Positions 1-7,405 of a DNA stretch of 42,440 nt are shown here, piece after piece. The position numbers were made by a program, and so were the translations under genes. This DNA comes from an uncultured Nitrosopumilaceae archaeon (lineage in GTDB: Archaea; Thermoproteota; Nitrososphaeria; Nitrososphaerales; Nitrosopumilaceae), in contig CALCPD010000087.1 in NCBI GenBank assembly GCA_937897875.1, positions 1-42,440 of the forward strand. Reading direction: 5' to 3'. Each line of letters starts with the position of its first letter. Position 1 is the stretch's first letter. The notes below the pieces were generated by a model. It made no database searches and was not told the origin of the DNA. It saw only the letters and a list, made by a program, of their open reading frames with translations.

Positions 1-1
1 A

Positions 2-166
2 CAAGGAAATGATTCAATGTTTACTGATTCAGTAGAAGTTGAAGTAGCAGATGGATTAGTAGTTCCAGAGTTTGGTACAATTGCAGCCATGATTCTAGCA
101 GTAGCAATTATCTCAATAGTTGCAATTTCTGCAAAATCAAGACTTAGCATCGTTCCAAGATACTAA
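2..166 (+). CDS. PEFG-CTERM surface/secreted protein, C-terminal fragment
   Basis: The gene enters from the left edge; only its last 54 residues are visible. They end in the pattern VPEFGTIAAM, then a hydrophobic stretch of about 15 residues, then a short basic end (AKSRLSIVPRY). This is the tripartite PEFG-CTERM sorting signal (short motif, membrane helix, positive tail) known from thaumarchaeal exported proteins and thought to be processed by an archaeosortase. The protein is therefore probably anchored at the outer face of the cell. The stop is TAA at 164-166. The function of the missing N-terminal part cannot be told. Confidence 0.85.
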   Translation, partial: QGNDSMFTDSVEVEVADGLVVPEFGTIAAMILAVAIISIVAISAKSRLSIVPRY

Positions 167-179
167 AATTACAAAACTC

Positions 180-195
180 CCAATCTATAGATTGG
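180..195. terminator. 16-bp perfect palindrome after the PEFG gene, possible terminator hairpin
   Basis: CCAATCTATAGATTGG is a perfect palindrome 13 nt after the stop of the PEFG gene. As RNA it would form a 6-bp stem with a UAUA loop. An A-rich run and T-rich sequence follow, so it may help end transcription, or it may be a protein-binding site. Only the symmetry is directly seen. Confidence 0.4.
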
Positions 196-333
196 ACCCC
201 TGAACAAAAAAATCAATTTTTCATTGAAACATTTGTTTGGGATGAAAATAATGTATACCTTGGAGCCCAAGGATCTTTAACACACATTGTGGTAAACTAG
301 TAGATTTATTTTCAAAGAATTTTATATCAATAC

Positions 334-810
334 ATGTCAAAATTTTCTTTAATTGCTATGGGTGGAACTTTTGATATAATCCATCATGGACATATCACTT
401 TACTTTCTACTGCATTTGATATTTCTGAAAAAGTCATTATTGGATTAACTAGCGATGAGTTTGTACAAAAAAAAGGAAAAAACCCTCTTCACAAATATGA
501 TGAACGTCTCAAAAATTTAACATCCATTATTTTTAAAAAATTCCCTAATTCTTATTTTGAAATTAGTCAATTAAACAATGATTTTGGACCTGCAGTTTTT
601 GAAAAAGAAGTTCAGGCACTTGTTGTAAGTGATGAGACCAAAAATCAAGGAAATGTTTTGAATAAGTTAAGAACTGAAGGTAATCTTTCTCCTGTTGAAA
701 TAATTGTAGTTCCAATGACTTTAGCAAAAGATGGGAAAAGAATTTCTACAACTAGAATAAAAAATTCTGAAATTGATTCTGACGGAAACTTGCTACCAAT
801 TGACAAATAG
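334..810 (+). CDS. coaD: Phosphopantetheine adenylyltransferase, archaeal type
   Basis: Predicted to transfer AMP from ATP to 4'-phosphopantetheine, the next-to-last step of coenzyme A synthesis, in the cytoplasm. The 158-residue protein has the nucleotidyltransferase signature GGTFDIIHHGH (residues 10-20), where HxGH binds ATP phosphates, and near the end the ISTTRIKN segment matching the family's ISSTRIR motif. The length fits the archaeal family (about 150-160). It stands alone on the plus strand, with the PEFG gene upstream. The start ATG gives the usual hydrophobic first strand before the GGTFD loop. Other cytidylyltransferase-fold enzymes share the HxGH motif, but the whole pattern fits archaeal PPAT best. 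Confidence 0.9.
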   Translation: MSKFSLIAMGGTFDIIHHGHITLLSTAFDISEKVIIGLTSDEFVQKKGKNPLHKYDERLKNLTSIIFKKFPNSYFEISQLNNDFGPAVFEKEVQALVVSDETKNQGNVLNKLRTEGNLSPVEIIVVPMTLAKDGKRISTTRIKNSEIDSDGNLLPIDK

Positions 811-862
811 CTTACAGTATTTTGAGTAATCTGAATAAAACAAAATTATTGTATGAAAATTT

Positions 863-1192
863 ATGACCATAATCAATCACATGATGAAAAAAATTGATAC
901 TGATGTATCAAATTTAAAACAAGGTCTCCAACCTCAAAATCTTTCATTTTGGTATGATAAAATTATCAAAGAAACAATTGAAATGGCACCGCCATGGCTT
1001 CAAGACAAAATCAAGGTCAACCAGGATCCTATTCTTCCAATGAAATTTAATTTAGATATTTCAAAGAGGGCAGTTAGATATTTCATGATTGTAGTTGATA
1101 ACAATTTAGATGATATGCCATATTCTACAAAACTATATTTTCTTAAAGTTCAAGAATTAATGTCTACAGAAATGGATAAATCTCTAGTTTGA
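863..1192 (+). CDS. Conserved hypothetical protein, 109 aa
   Basis: I do not recognise a family. The protein is soluble, with no membrane segment and no cysteine cluster; it has an amphipathic N-terminal part, a PPWLQDKIKV segment around residues 43-52, and a predicted helical C-terminus. ATG at 863 is taken as the start because a TATA-like stretch (GAATAAAAC, about 833-841) lies 22-30 bp upstream, the spacing for a leaderless transcript. An in-frame ATG-ATG at 881 would also work and give 103 residues. It lies between coaD and the zinc-ribbon gene with no operon-like overlap. Confidence 0.65.
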   Translation: MTIINHMMKKIDTDVSNLKQGLQPQNLSFWYDKIIKETIEMAPPWLQDKIKVNQDPILPMKFNLDISKRAVRYFMIVVDNNLDDMPYSTKLYFLKVQELMSTEMDKSLV

Positions 1193-1216
1193 TATTTTTT
1201 TAAATTCTAGGCACAA

Positions 1217-1230
1217 CTTAGAGATCTAAG
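1217..1230. promoter_or_regulatory. Inverted repeat just upstream of a TATA-like element, possible operator
   Basis: CTTAGA-GA-TCTAAG is a 6+6 bp inverted repeat with a 2-bp spacer. It sits directly 5' of the TATA-like CTATATCC (about 1234-1241), which is about 25-32 bp before the zinc-ribbon gene start at 1266. A symmetric site beside the TBP/TFB position is typical for an archaeal regulator site. The role is inferred. Confidence 0.35.
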
Positions 1231-1265
1231 TATCTATATCCAACAACTATCAAATTTATTATAAA

Positions 1266-1949
1266 ATGGACCTATACAGATCAAAACATTCTGATAAGAA
1301 ATACCCTAATTCTAATTCTTCCTCTAACGATAGACCATCTCGTTCTTTTAGAAATTCTAGAGATAATGACAGAGAAGACACAACTGTAACTTGTGCTGAT
1401 TGCGGTGATCAATGTACAGTTCCATTTGTTCCAAGAAGCAATAAACCAGTTTACTGTAGTGATTGCTTTAGACAATACAAACCAGATAATCCTGACAATG
1501 ACAGACCATCAAGAGACGACAGAGGTTCAAGATATTCAAGAGACGACAGAGGTTCAAGAAATTCTAGAGATAATTCTAGATCTAGGGGAAAAAGTGATAA
1601 AGTTTTGAGAAAACAAGAAAGTTTCTATTCTGGAGGTTCTGCTAAATTCAATGAATCATTACAGAAAAAATTATATGAAATTTTAGGTGGAAAAACCTGT
1701 TCTAGCTGTGGCTCTAATGATGAACGATCTTTAGGTATTTGTGACGAAAATAATAATCAGCTTTCAACTGAAACTAGACGTGGTAGTAAAGCTGCATCTT
1801 GGGGAAAATATATTTCTGCACCTGATATTGCCAAAAAGGAACTTAAAATATTCTGTTCAAATTGTAATGATTCTATTGAACCTGCCCCAAAACCACAAGA
1901 AGACCGTCCAAGAAACAAATCTAAAAGAAGTAAATATTTTCCTAGATGA
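1266..1949 (+). CDS. Two-zinc-ribbon, Arg/Ser/Asp/Gly-rich protein
   Basis: The 227-residue protein has an N-terminal low-complexity stretch, then a zinc ribbon with C43-x2-C46 and C64-x2-C67, with the CGDQCTVPFVP core seen in small CxxC zinc-ribbon proteins (zf-trcl type). A second low-complexity part (residues 71-110) is built of RDDRGSR and NSRD units, and a second zinc site has C145-x2-C148 and C197-x2-C200. The tail is very basic (PRNKSKRSKYFPR). The RG/RS-rich regions recall RNA-binding proteins of cold-adapted or DEAD-box systems, so an RNA-related role is possible but inferred. A 27-bp direct repeat lies inside the gene. Confidence 0.8.
   Translation: MDLYRSKHSDKKYPNSNSSSNDRPSRSFRNSRDNDREDTTVTCADCGDQCTVPFVPRSNKPVYCSDCFRQYKPDNPDNDRPSRDDRGSRYSRDDRGSRNSRDNSRSRGKSDKVLRKQESFYSGGSAKFNESLQKKLYEILGGKTCSSCGSNDERSLGICDENNNQLSTETRRGSKAASWGKYISAPDIAKKELKIFCSNCNDSIEPAPKPQEDRPRNKSKRSKYFPR
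1511..1559 (+). repeat. 27-bp-period direct repeat inside the zinc-ribbon gene
   Basis: Two identical 22-bp copies (1511-1532 and 1538-1559), 27 bp apart, encode the repeated RDDRGSR unit. The period is a multiple of three and keeps the frame. Identity at the DNA level suggests a recent duplication or slippage event. Confidence 0.85.
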
Positions 1950-1957
1950 TCTTTAAC

Positions 1958-2239
1958 TTATTCCTTGATAATTTCAATAATTGATTTAATCATTTTTGTT
2001 GATACTAAACTATGTTCTTTGTCTATTACTGATTGTATAAAATCAGCAAATTTTTCTACATTCTCTTCATCTTTGAGTAAAACACTATGAGCTGATTTAT
2101 CTTTCAATGAAATAATCATTTCATTTTTTATGACGTTTACAATTCCTGTAATGTATGTCTCTTTATCTTCTTTAATGAAAATAAGACTCATTAATTTTTG
2201 AGCTTCATATTCATCATCACATGTAATATTGGCTTTCAT
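1958..2239 (-). CDS. Hypothetical 93-aa protein, coupled to trpS
   Basis: Lies directly downstream of trpS on the minus strand; its ATG overlaps the trpS TGA stop (ATGA), so translation is probably coupled. The fold looks alpha/beta (ITCDDEYEAQKLMSLI, then a strand pair TYITGIVNV and EMIISLKD, then helices). I cannot place it in a named family. The size and strand order vaguely resemble the KEOPS subunit Pcc1, but the typical Pcc1 residues are not clear and I do not call it so. The stop lies 8 nt from the convergent zinc-ribbon gene. Confidence 0.7.
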   Translation of the reverse strand: MKANITCDDEYEAQKLMSLIFIKEDKETYITGIVNVIKNEMIISLKDKSAHSVLLKDEENVEKFADFIQSVIDKEHSLVSTKMIKSIIEIIKE

Positions 2240-3348
2240 TTATTTTCTAAAAGAAATTGTTCTATTTGCTGTTTTGCTTTTTCTCGTTTTTCTTGATGTG
2301 TTTTGAGAAATTCATTAATTTTTTCAATTAAAATTGCTTTTAGTTCTCCTGAAAGTAATTTTCCTGATTTATAATCTTCATAAATTTTCTTTAATTTACT
2401 ATCATCAGGCTCGAAAAATATTCTCAAATATTGGTATGATACATCAATATCTGGATTTCCTCCTAACTTTCTATGTTGTTCAATATCTGGTTGTCCTCCT
2501 GAAAATGCATATTTGTTAATTTTCTTTTTTACAACATCTGGTGTATCCGTTGTGTAAATTGTTCCTTTCTCTTCTGATGCTGACATTTTTCCACCAGGAC
2601 CTGTTAATGCGGGAATCATAATGTTATGAATTAATGCTGGTTTTTGTTTTCCAATTTTCTGTGCAATATCTCTTGTTAATCTAAAATGTGGATCTTGGTC
2701 TACCCCTAAAGGTATCAAAACTGGTTTGTCTTCTATAAAACATGGTGCTGATTGTAACGATGTGTAAAAAATCATTCCAATGTTTGTTTCATTAGTAAAT
2801 CCAAATGTTGCTTTTGTATTTGAAAAATTTATTTTTTTTGCAACTTGAGCTGCAATAGGATATAATGTTTGAATATTTTTTGTATTGATAATGATTTTTG
2901 TTTTTTCTGGATTGAAACCTAATGCTATAAAATCTAGAGCATTCTCATATGCAAATTTCTTAGTCTCTTCTAAAGTTAAATTCGTTTTTGAATAAAATTT
3001 TTCATCATCTGTTAATTGAAAATATAAATTCACATCAAATTTATCTTGTAACCATTTTGCAAATACCCACGGAACTAGATGTCCTATGTGCGTGTGACCT
3101 GATGGACCTCTTCCAGTATAAAGAAAAAATTCATTACCTTTTTCATAATCTTCTAAAATTCTATTCATTTCTCTGTGTGAGAAAAATATCCCTCTTCGGA
3201 GCATAAAATGGTCCTCATTTGTCATACTCTTAATTTTCTCAAGTAATTCTGGTGATATTTTTTGAGTCCCAAATTTTTCAATTAGTTTATCATAATCTAT
3301 ATCTCCCTCAACATGCCAAGGAGTTACAATGAATTCATCAGCTGACAT
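2236..3348 (-). CDS. trpS: Tryptophanyl-tRNA synthetase
   Basis: Class I synthetase that charges tRNA-Trp. The 370-residue protein has the HIGH-type motif within GPSGHTHIGH (residues 81-90) and the KMSKS-type motif as KMSAS (residues 254-258), preceded by the archaeal/eukaryotic-type segment IPALTGPGGK. Length and N-terminal extension fit the archaeal/eukaryotic TrpRS group rather than the shorter bacterial one. It diverges from pheS across only 51 bp. The matching tRNA-Trp(CCA) gene is found at 11.3 kb. The start gives a TATA-to-start distance of about 22-25 bp, consistent with a leaderless mRNA. Confidence 0.95.
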   Translation of the reverse strand: MSADEFIVTPWHVEGDIDYDKLIEKFGTQKISPELLEKIKSMTNEDHFMLRRGIFFSHREMNRILEDYEKGNEFFLYTGRGPSGHTHIGHLVPWVFAKWLQDKFDVNLYFQLTDDEKFYSKTNLTLEETKKFAYENALDFIALGFNPEKTKIIINTKNIQTLYPIAAQVAKKINFSNTKATFGFTNETNIGMIFYTSLQSAPCFIEDKPVLIPLGVDQDPHFRLTRDIAQKIGKQKPALIHNIMIPALTGPGGKMSASEEKGTIYTTDTPDVVKKKINKYAFSGGQPDIEQHRKLGGNPDIDVSYQYLRIFFEPDDSKLKKIYEDYKSGKLLSGELKAILIEKINEFLKTHQEKREKAKQQIEQFLLENK

Positions 3349-3369
3349 TCAACATGACTTAGGTTAAGG

Positions 3370-3375
3370 TTTAAA
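3370..3375. promoter_or_regulatory. Shared TATA-like element between trpS and pheS
   Basis: The whole space between the trpS and pheS start codons is 51 bp. Its only clear TATA-like sequence is the palindromic TTTAAA at 3370-3375. It lies 22 bp from the trpS ATG (3348) and 25 bp from the pheS TTG (3400), the right distance for leaderless transcription on either side. Confidence 0.5.
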
Positions 3376-3399
3376 AAGTCTTTTTCGATCTTTGATCTA

Positions 3400-4788
3400 T
3401 TGTCACAAGTTTTTCATGATATTGAAAAAAAAATCATTAATTCGCTAAAAGAAAATTCAATTCAGAGCCCTGAAACACTCGAAAAATCTACTCAACTCTC
3501 ACCAGATCAAGTTAGACGTGGAATTGAATGGTTAAAACTAAAGGATTTGGCTATTGTAGATGAATCAAAATCAAGTGTAATTAGTTTAGGTAAAAATGGT
3601 TTAGATTCTTTTGAAAAAGGATTACCTGAACGGAGATTGCTAAATTTAGTTAAAAATGGACCTAGGAAATTATCTGATTTACAAAAAGAATTAGGATTTG
3701 TTTTTGGCCCTGCAATGGGGTTATGTCGAAAAAATAATTGGATTGAAACTTCATCTGATGAAATTATTCTTAAAACAATTCCTTCTGTATTACCTGGTGA
3801 AAAAACTCTTCAACAAATTGGAAGTGGTAAATTATCTAAAGATAAACTTGATACAAATGATTTAAGTGAAATATTGAAACGTCCCGATTTTATAATTGAG
3901 GATGTACTTAAAAATAAAAAAATAAGCTTAACCACTTCCGCAAAATCTTTAGATATTTCAAATACTTCTGGGGCAATAGATGTTGAAGCTGAAGTTCCTG
4001 AAATTTTTGTTGCAAGAACACATCCATTAAAAGATACTATTGATGAAATTCGTGAAATTTTTGTCACATTAGGTTTTTCAGAAATACTTGGTAACATGAC
4101 TCAATCTAGTTTTTGGAATTTTGATGCTTTATTTACTCCACAAGATCACCCTGCAAGAGAATTACAGGATACTTTTTTCTTAGATGGGATTTCTGCTAAA
4201 AAAATTGCAACACCAGAACAAATTAACAAAGTTTCTAACTCTCATAAGAAAAATTGGCGATATCAATGGGATATCAATGAAGCCCGTAAAATGGTTTTAA
4301 GAACACATACTACTTGTGTAACGATTAAGCATTTAGCTGAAAATAAGCCTGATGAGGCACGAATTTTTTCATTGGGACGAGTTTTTAGAAATGAAAAAGT
4401 TAGTTACAAACATTTAGTTGAATTTAATCAAATTGAAGGTATTGTTGTTGGTAAGGATGCTAATTTAAGAAATTTGATGGGAATCCAAAGAGAATTCTAT
4501 AAACGAATTGGAATTACTAAAATTAAATTTTGGCCAACTTTTTTCCCATATACTGAACCCTCCCTTCAAACAATGGTTTACAATGAAAAATTAGGAAAAT
4601 GGATTGAGTTATTTGGAATGGGAATTTTTAGACCTGAAGTTACTAAACCTCTCGGAATCACTAAACCTGTTTTAGCATGGGGTGGTGGTATTGAGAGAAT
4701 TGCTATGTTAAAGTATGGTTTGGATGATGTAAGAGAATTCTACAATAATAATTTGGGATGGTTAAGGAGTAATACGAAATGCCAGTAA
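3400..4788 (+). CDS. pheS: Phenylalanyl-tRNA synthetase alpha chain
   Basis: Catalytic subunit of the alpha2-beta2 class II enzyme charging tRNA-Phe. The 462-residue length and the N-terminal winged-helix-like repeats (about residues 1-150, DNA/tRNA-binding type) are those of the archaeal/eukaryotic form. Motif 2 is FRNEKVSYKHLVEFNQIEG and motif 3 is GGGIERIAMLKYG near the end. The start is TTG at 3400; the TTTAAA element 25 bp upstream supports leaderless use of this codon. It overlaps pheT by 10 nt, so the two subunits are made from one mRNA. Confidence 0.95.
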   Translation: MSQVFHDIEKKIINSLKENSIQSPETLEKSTQLSPDQVRRGIEWLKLKDLAIVDESKSSVISLGKNGLDSFEKGLPERRLLNLVKNGPRKLSDLQKELGFVFGPAMGLCRKNNWIETSSDEIILKTIPSVLPGEKTLQQIGSGKLSKDKLDTNDLSEILKRPDFIIEDVLKNKKISLTTSAKSLDISNTSGAIDVEAEVPEIFVARTHPLKDTIDEIREIFVTLGFSEILGNMTQSSFWNFDALFTPQDHPARELQDTFFLDGISAKKIATPEQINKVSNSHKKNWRYQWDINEARKMVLRTHTTCVTIKHLAENKPDEARIFSLGRVFRNEKVSYKHLVEFNQIEGIVVGKDANLRNLMGIQREFYKRIGITKIKFWPTFFPYTEPSLQTMVYNEKLGKWIELFGMGIFRPEVTKPLGITKPVLAWGGGIERIAMLKYGLDDVREFYNNNLGWLRSNTKCQ

Positions 4789-6422
4789 TTGAATTATCTT
4801 TTTCCCGTCTCCAAAAATTAATTGGTAAGGTTTCTAAAAAACAAATTTCTGATTCATTACCATTTTTAGGATTAGATATAGAATCTGAGGATAAAGATCT
4901 TGTTAGAATTGAATATAGCCCAAACCGTCCAGACTATTCAACTGATTATGGAGTTGCACTGGGTTTACAAGGTTTGCTTGGAATTAAAACCGGTTCGGTA
5001 AAACTCACTATTAAAAAATCCAAGAATTATTCTATATCCGTAAAACCAACTGTCTCTAAAATTCGTCCATTTGTGACTGGAATCATTGCTAAAAATGGCA
5101 AAATTGATGATAAAACCATTAAACAATTAATGACTATGCAAGAGGATCTTCACTTTGGAATTGGTAGAAAACGGAAAAAATCTTCTATTGGAATACATGA
5201 TTTAGACAAAATTTCATTTCCTTTGATTTACACTACCACAACTAAAAATCATAAATTTATTCCGTTAAATTCTGAAAAAGAACTTTCAATTTCTGAAATC
5301 ATTGCTGATACTGAAACAGGTAAAGATTACGGTCATCTTTTAGGACAATCTTCTCAAGTACCCATAATTCTTGACACAAATCAAAAAACAGTTTCATTTC
5401 CTCCTATCATTAATGCTGCAGTAACTACTGTAACTACTAAAACAAAAAATCTCTTTGTGGAAGTTACTGGAATCAATAAAGATGATGCTGAGGATATGCT
5501 TTCAGTTGTGGCAACTATTTTACAAAGTGCTGGATTCAGCTTAGAACATATTCAAATTTCTGGAGCAAAGAACTCTTCACCTAAACTAAAAGAAAAAACA
5601 ATGATAGTTGATCCTTCTTTGATTAATCAAACTCTTGGATTAAATCTTAATACTTCAAAAATTATTTCTTCATTAAAAAAATCTAGATTAAATGCAATAT
5701 CTAAAGGAAAAAATATTGTTTGCACAATACCTGCATATAGATTTGATATTTTTGGTCCAATGGATTTAGTTGAAGAAGTTGCTTTAGGTTATGGAATTCA
5801 AAATTTTGAGCCAACAATGTCTCCTTCTCAAACTATTGGTCATACTAATCCCATCTCTCTTCAATTAAAATCTCTAAATCAAATAATAATTGGTTTGGGA
5901 TTTCTGGAAGCATTGAACTCAAGTTTGAGTAGTAAACGTGTTTTGTATGACATGACTAATAGAGATTCTAAAAAAATTATTTCAGTACTGGATTCAAAAA
6001 GCCAAGAACATACTATTTTACGTGATTCTATACTTCCTGGATTAGTTGAGAATCTTTCAAGAAATATTCATGAATCATATCCTCAAAAAATGTTTGAAAC
6101 TGGTAGTGTTTTTAATCTCCATGATCCTATATCTGAAAAAATTAATCTCGCTGTTATTAGTGCCCATAAAGATGCAAATTTTACTGAAATTAAATCTGTT
6201 TTACAAACTGCATTAAAAATTGGATTTGGAATACAAATTCAAACCAAGACTACCGTTAATTCTACTTTTCAAGATGGTCATTGTGCTAACATTATTTTCA
6301 ATGGGAATATTATTGGAATTATTGGAGAAATTGATTCTAAAATTATTGAAAATTATAAAATCCGCGTCCCTGTAGTTGGATTTGAAATATCTTTATCTAA
6401 TTCCATTCTCAAATCTCTTTAG
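4779..6422 (+). CDS. pheT: Phenylalanyl-tRNA synthetase beta chain
   Basis: Structural/editing subunit of phenylalanyl-tRNA synthetase, 547 residues, the shorter archaeal/eukaryotic beta type without the bacterial N-terminal tRNA-binding and C-terminal anticodon-binding modules. Recognisable parts are RIEYSPNRPDYSTDYG near residues 43-58, the B5-like segment CTIPAYRFDIFGPMDLVEEV, and the catalytic-like core LVENLSRNIHESYPQKMFE. It begins inside the last codons of pheS, with an AAGGAG Shine-Dalgarno-like sequence 11 nt before the ATG, as expected for an internal operon gene. Its 3' end overlaps a convergent small membrane gene by 30 nt. Confidence 0.95.
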   Translation: MPVIELSFSRLQKLIGKVSKKQISDSLPFLGLDIESEDKDLVRIEYSPNRPDYSTDYGVALGLQGLLGIKTGSVKLTIKKSKNYSISVKPTVSKIRPFVTGIIAKNGKIDDKTIKQLMTMQEDLHFGIGRKRKKSSIGIHDLDKISFPLIYTTTTKNHKFIPLNSEKELSISEIIADTETGKDYGHLLGQSSQVPIILDTNQKTVSFPPIINAAVTTVTTKTKNLFVEVTGINKDDAEDMLSVVATILQSAGFSLEHIQISGAKNSSPKLKEKTMIVDPSLINQTLGLNLNTSKIISSLKKSRLNAISKGKNIVCTIPAYRFDIFGPMDLVEEVALGYGIQNFEPTMSPSQTIGHTNPISLQLKSLNQIIIGLGFLEALNSSLSSKRVLYDMTNRDSKKIISVLDSKSQEHTILRDSILPGLVENLSRNIHESYPQKMFETGSVFNLHDPISEKINLAVISAHKDANFTEIKSVLQTALKIGFGIQIQTKTTVNSTFQDGHCANIIFNGNIIGIIGEIDSKIIENYKIRVPVVGFEISLSNSILKSL

Positions 6423-6653
6423 AATTGAAATTAAAATCAACATAATTCCTAATCCAAATAATATAATTCCAAATAAAAATTCAACAAGAATTTTTTGATA
6501 AATTTCTTTTTTATCATTTTCTAATATTTGGTAAATATCATTTTCTAAGTAATTAAAATATTCAATTTGAGGGTAATCAAAAACCATGATAAATGCACCT
6601 AAAATCATAATTATTAATCCCAGTAAAAATTTTTTTTGATTTCTAATTTCCAA
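6393..6653 (-). CDS. Small two-helix membrane protein, 86 aa
   Basis: Two hydrophobic segments (about residues 9-26 and 58-78) flank a polar, charged loop with FNYLENDIYQILENDKKEIY. Both ends are basic, suggesting that both termini lie in the cytoplasm and the loop outside. No family is recognised. The gene overlaps the 3' end of pheT by 30 nt in the opposite direction, unusual but seen elsewhere in this compact window. Its membrane pattern, not shared with the pheT frame, supports it being real. Confidence 0.6.
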   Translation of the reverse strand: MEIRNQKKFLLGLIIMILGAFIMVFDYPQIEYFNYLENDIYQILENDKKEIYQKILVEFLFGIILFGLGIMLILISILKRFENGIR

Positions 6654-6727
6654 GAATCCTTCACAAAATTTTATTTCTTTTTTAATAAATTTTTAATAGT
6701 TTTTAGTAGGTTTATCTGATAATTAAA

Positions 6728-6896
6728 CGCCCAAGAGCAGGCACACACACGGAATAGGATGACGCTGATCGTAATTGATACCAATGATTTCTAATTCACC
6801 CAGGTGTGCTACATTATGGGCAACCCCGGTTTCAGAACGTAATGAGGCGTATGGCTATGTCCAATGAAATTTTGCGAGTCAGAACCGGGGAACATT
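6728..6896 (+). ncRNA. Structured RNA, probable two-hairpin H/ACA-like guide
   Basis: A GC-richer island in AT-rich surroundings without a good reading frame. Hairpin 2 has a perfect lower stem CCCCGGTT/AACCGGGG (6824-6831/6883-6890) followed by ACA at 6892-6894. It encloses two 6-nt single-stranded arms (6832-6837, 6877-6882), an upper stem (CGTAA/TTGCG) and a canonical kink-turn: GG..CC stem, 3-nt bulge AAU (6863-6865) and tandem G.A pairs (6844-6845 with 6866-6867). Hairpin 1 has GGCACAC/GTGTGCT (6740-6746/6804-6810) immediately followed by ACA (6811-6813), with TGA/TGA elements inside. Stem-pocket-kink-turn-ACA is the known plan of archaeal H/ACA pseudouridylation guides. The kink-turn exists only in the plus-strand transcript. 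A TATA-like TTTTAATA (6691-6698) lies about 30 bp upstream. I see no SRP or RNase P signatures. Confidence 0.5.
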
Positions 6897-6943
6897 AAAT
6901 TCATTCAAAAACCATTAAACGTTAGTTAGAACAAAAATTTGTG

Positions 6944-7363
6944 ATGGTAAATTATTGGTTAGCAAAACAGGAACCCAGTGGACCTAGAGGATATAATTTT
7001 GAACAATTGAAAAAAGAAAAAACCACTGTTTGGGATGGTGTTCATAATAATTTAGCATTGAAACATATGAGAGAAATGAAATCTGGTGATTTAATTTTAT
7101 TTTATCACACTGGTGATGAAAGACAAGCAGTTGGAATTATGCAGGTTACTTCAAAACCATATTCCAATCCAAAAGAGGATGTTGAACGTTTTATTGTTGT
7201 TGATGTAAAATATAAAAAAACTTTGAAACGCCCAGTAACATTAACTGAAATAAAAAATAATAAAAAATTCAAAGAATGGGAACTTGTTAGAATTTCAAGA
7301 TTATCTGTGATGCCTGTTCCTAAAGATATTTGGGATGAAATTTTAAAAATTTCACAAGGCTAA
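6944..7363 (+). CDS. EVE-domain protein (THYN1-like)
   Basis: About 139 residues, nearly all EVE domain, a PUA-related fold that reads modified bases in DNA or RNA. Typical features are the start YWLAKQEPSGPRGYNFEQL, then TVWDGVHNNLALKHMREMKSGDLILFYHTG with the conserved W-D-G-V-x-N-N and GD.v.fYH pattern, and a late strand with P.tL.eIK. A GTG at 6941 directly precedes ATG 6944; the ATG is chosen because family members begin within a few residues of the WL(A/F)K motif. Its neighbour upstream is the structured RNA. The substrate is unknown. Confidence 0.85.
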   Translation: MVNYWLAKQEPSGPRGYNFEQLKKEKTTVWDGVHNNLALKHMREMKSGDLILFYHTGDERQAVGIMQVTSKPYSNPKEDVERFIVVDVKYKKTLKRPVTLTEIKNNKKFKEWELVRISRLSVMPVPKDIWDEILKISQG

Positions 7364-7405
7364 TCTAATCGCTTTATTGATATAGTAGAATTATCTTATT
7401 ATTGT

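Noticed and set aside
148-300. Open frame of 50 codons encoding a sequence that reads like protein (IDWTPEQKNQFFIETFVWDE...), ending TAG at 298-300
   Set aside because: It has no ATG, GTG or TTG in a sensible place, begins just after a stop, and includes the 16-bp palindrome. It may be a remnant of a gene, but nothing else supports it.
1281-1475. Frames overlapping the zinc-ribbon gene on both strands
   Set aside because: They are shadows of the repeat-rich gene; the 1266 frame has the ordered CxxC pairs.
1958-2239. KEOPS subunit Pcc1
   Set aside because: Size and strand/helix order are similar, but conserved Pcc1 residues are not evident, and linkage is to trpS.
6728-6896. SRP RNA or RNase P RNA
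   Set aside because: No GGAAG/GNAR helix-8 signature and no P4 consensus (GAGGAAAGUC, ACAGAAA) on either strand; the fold agrees better with kink-turn hairpins.
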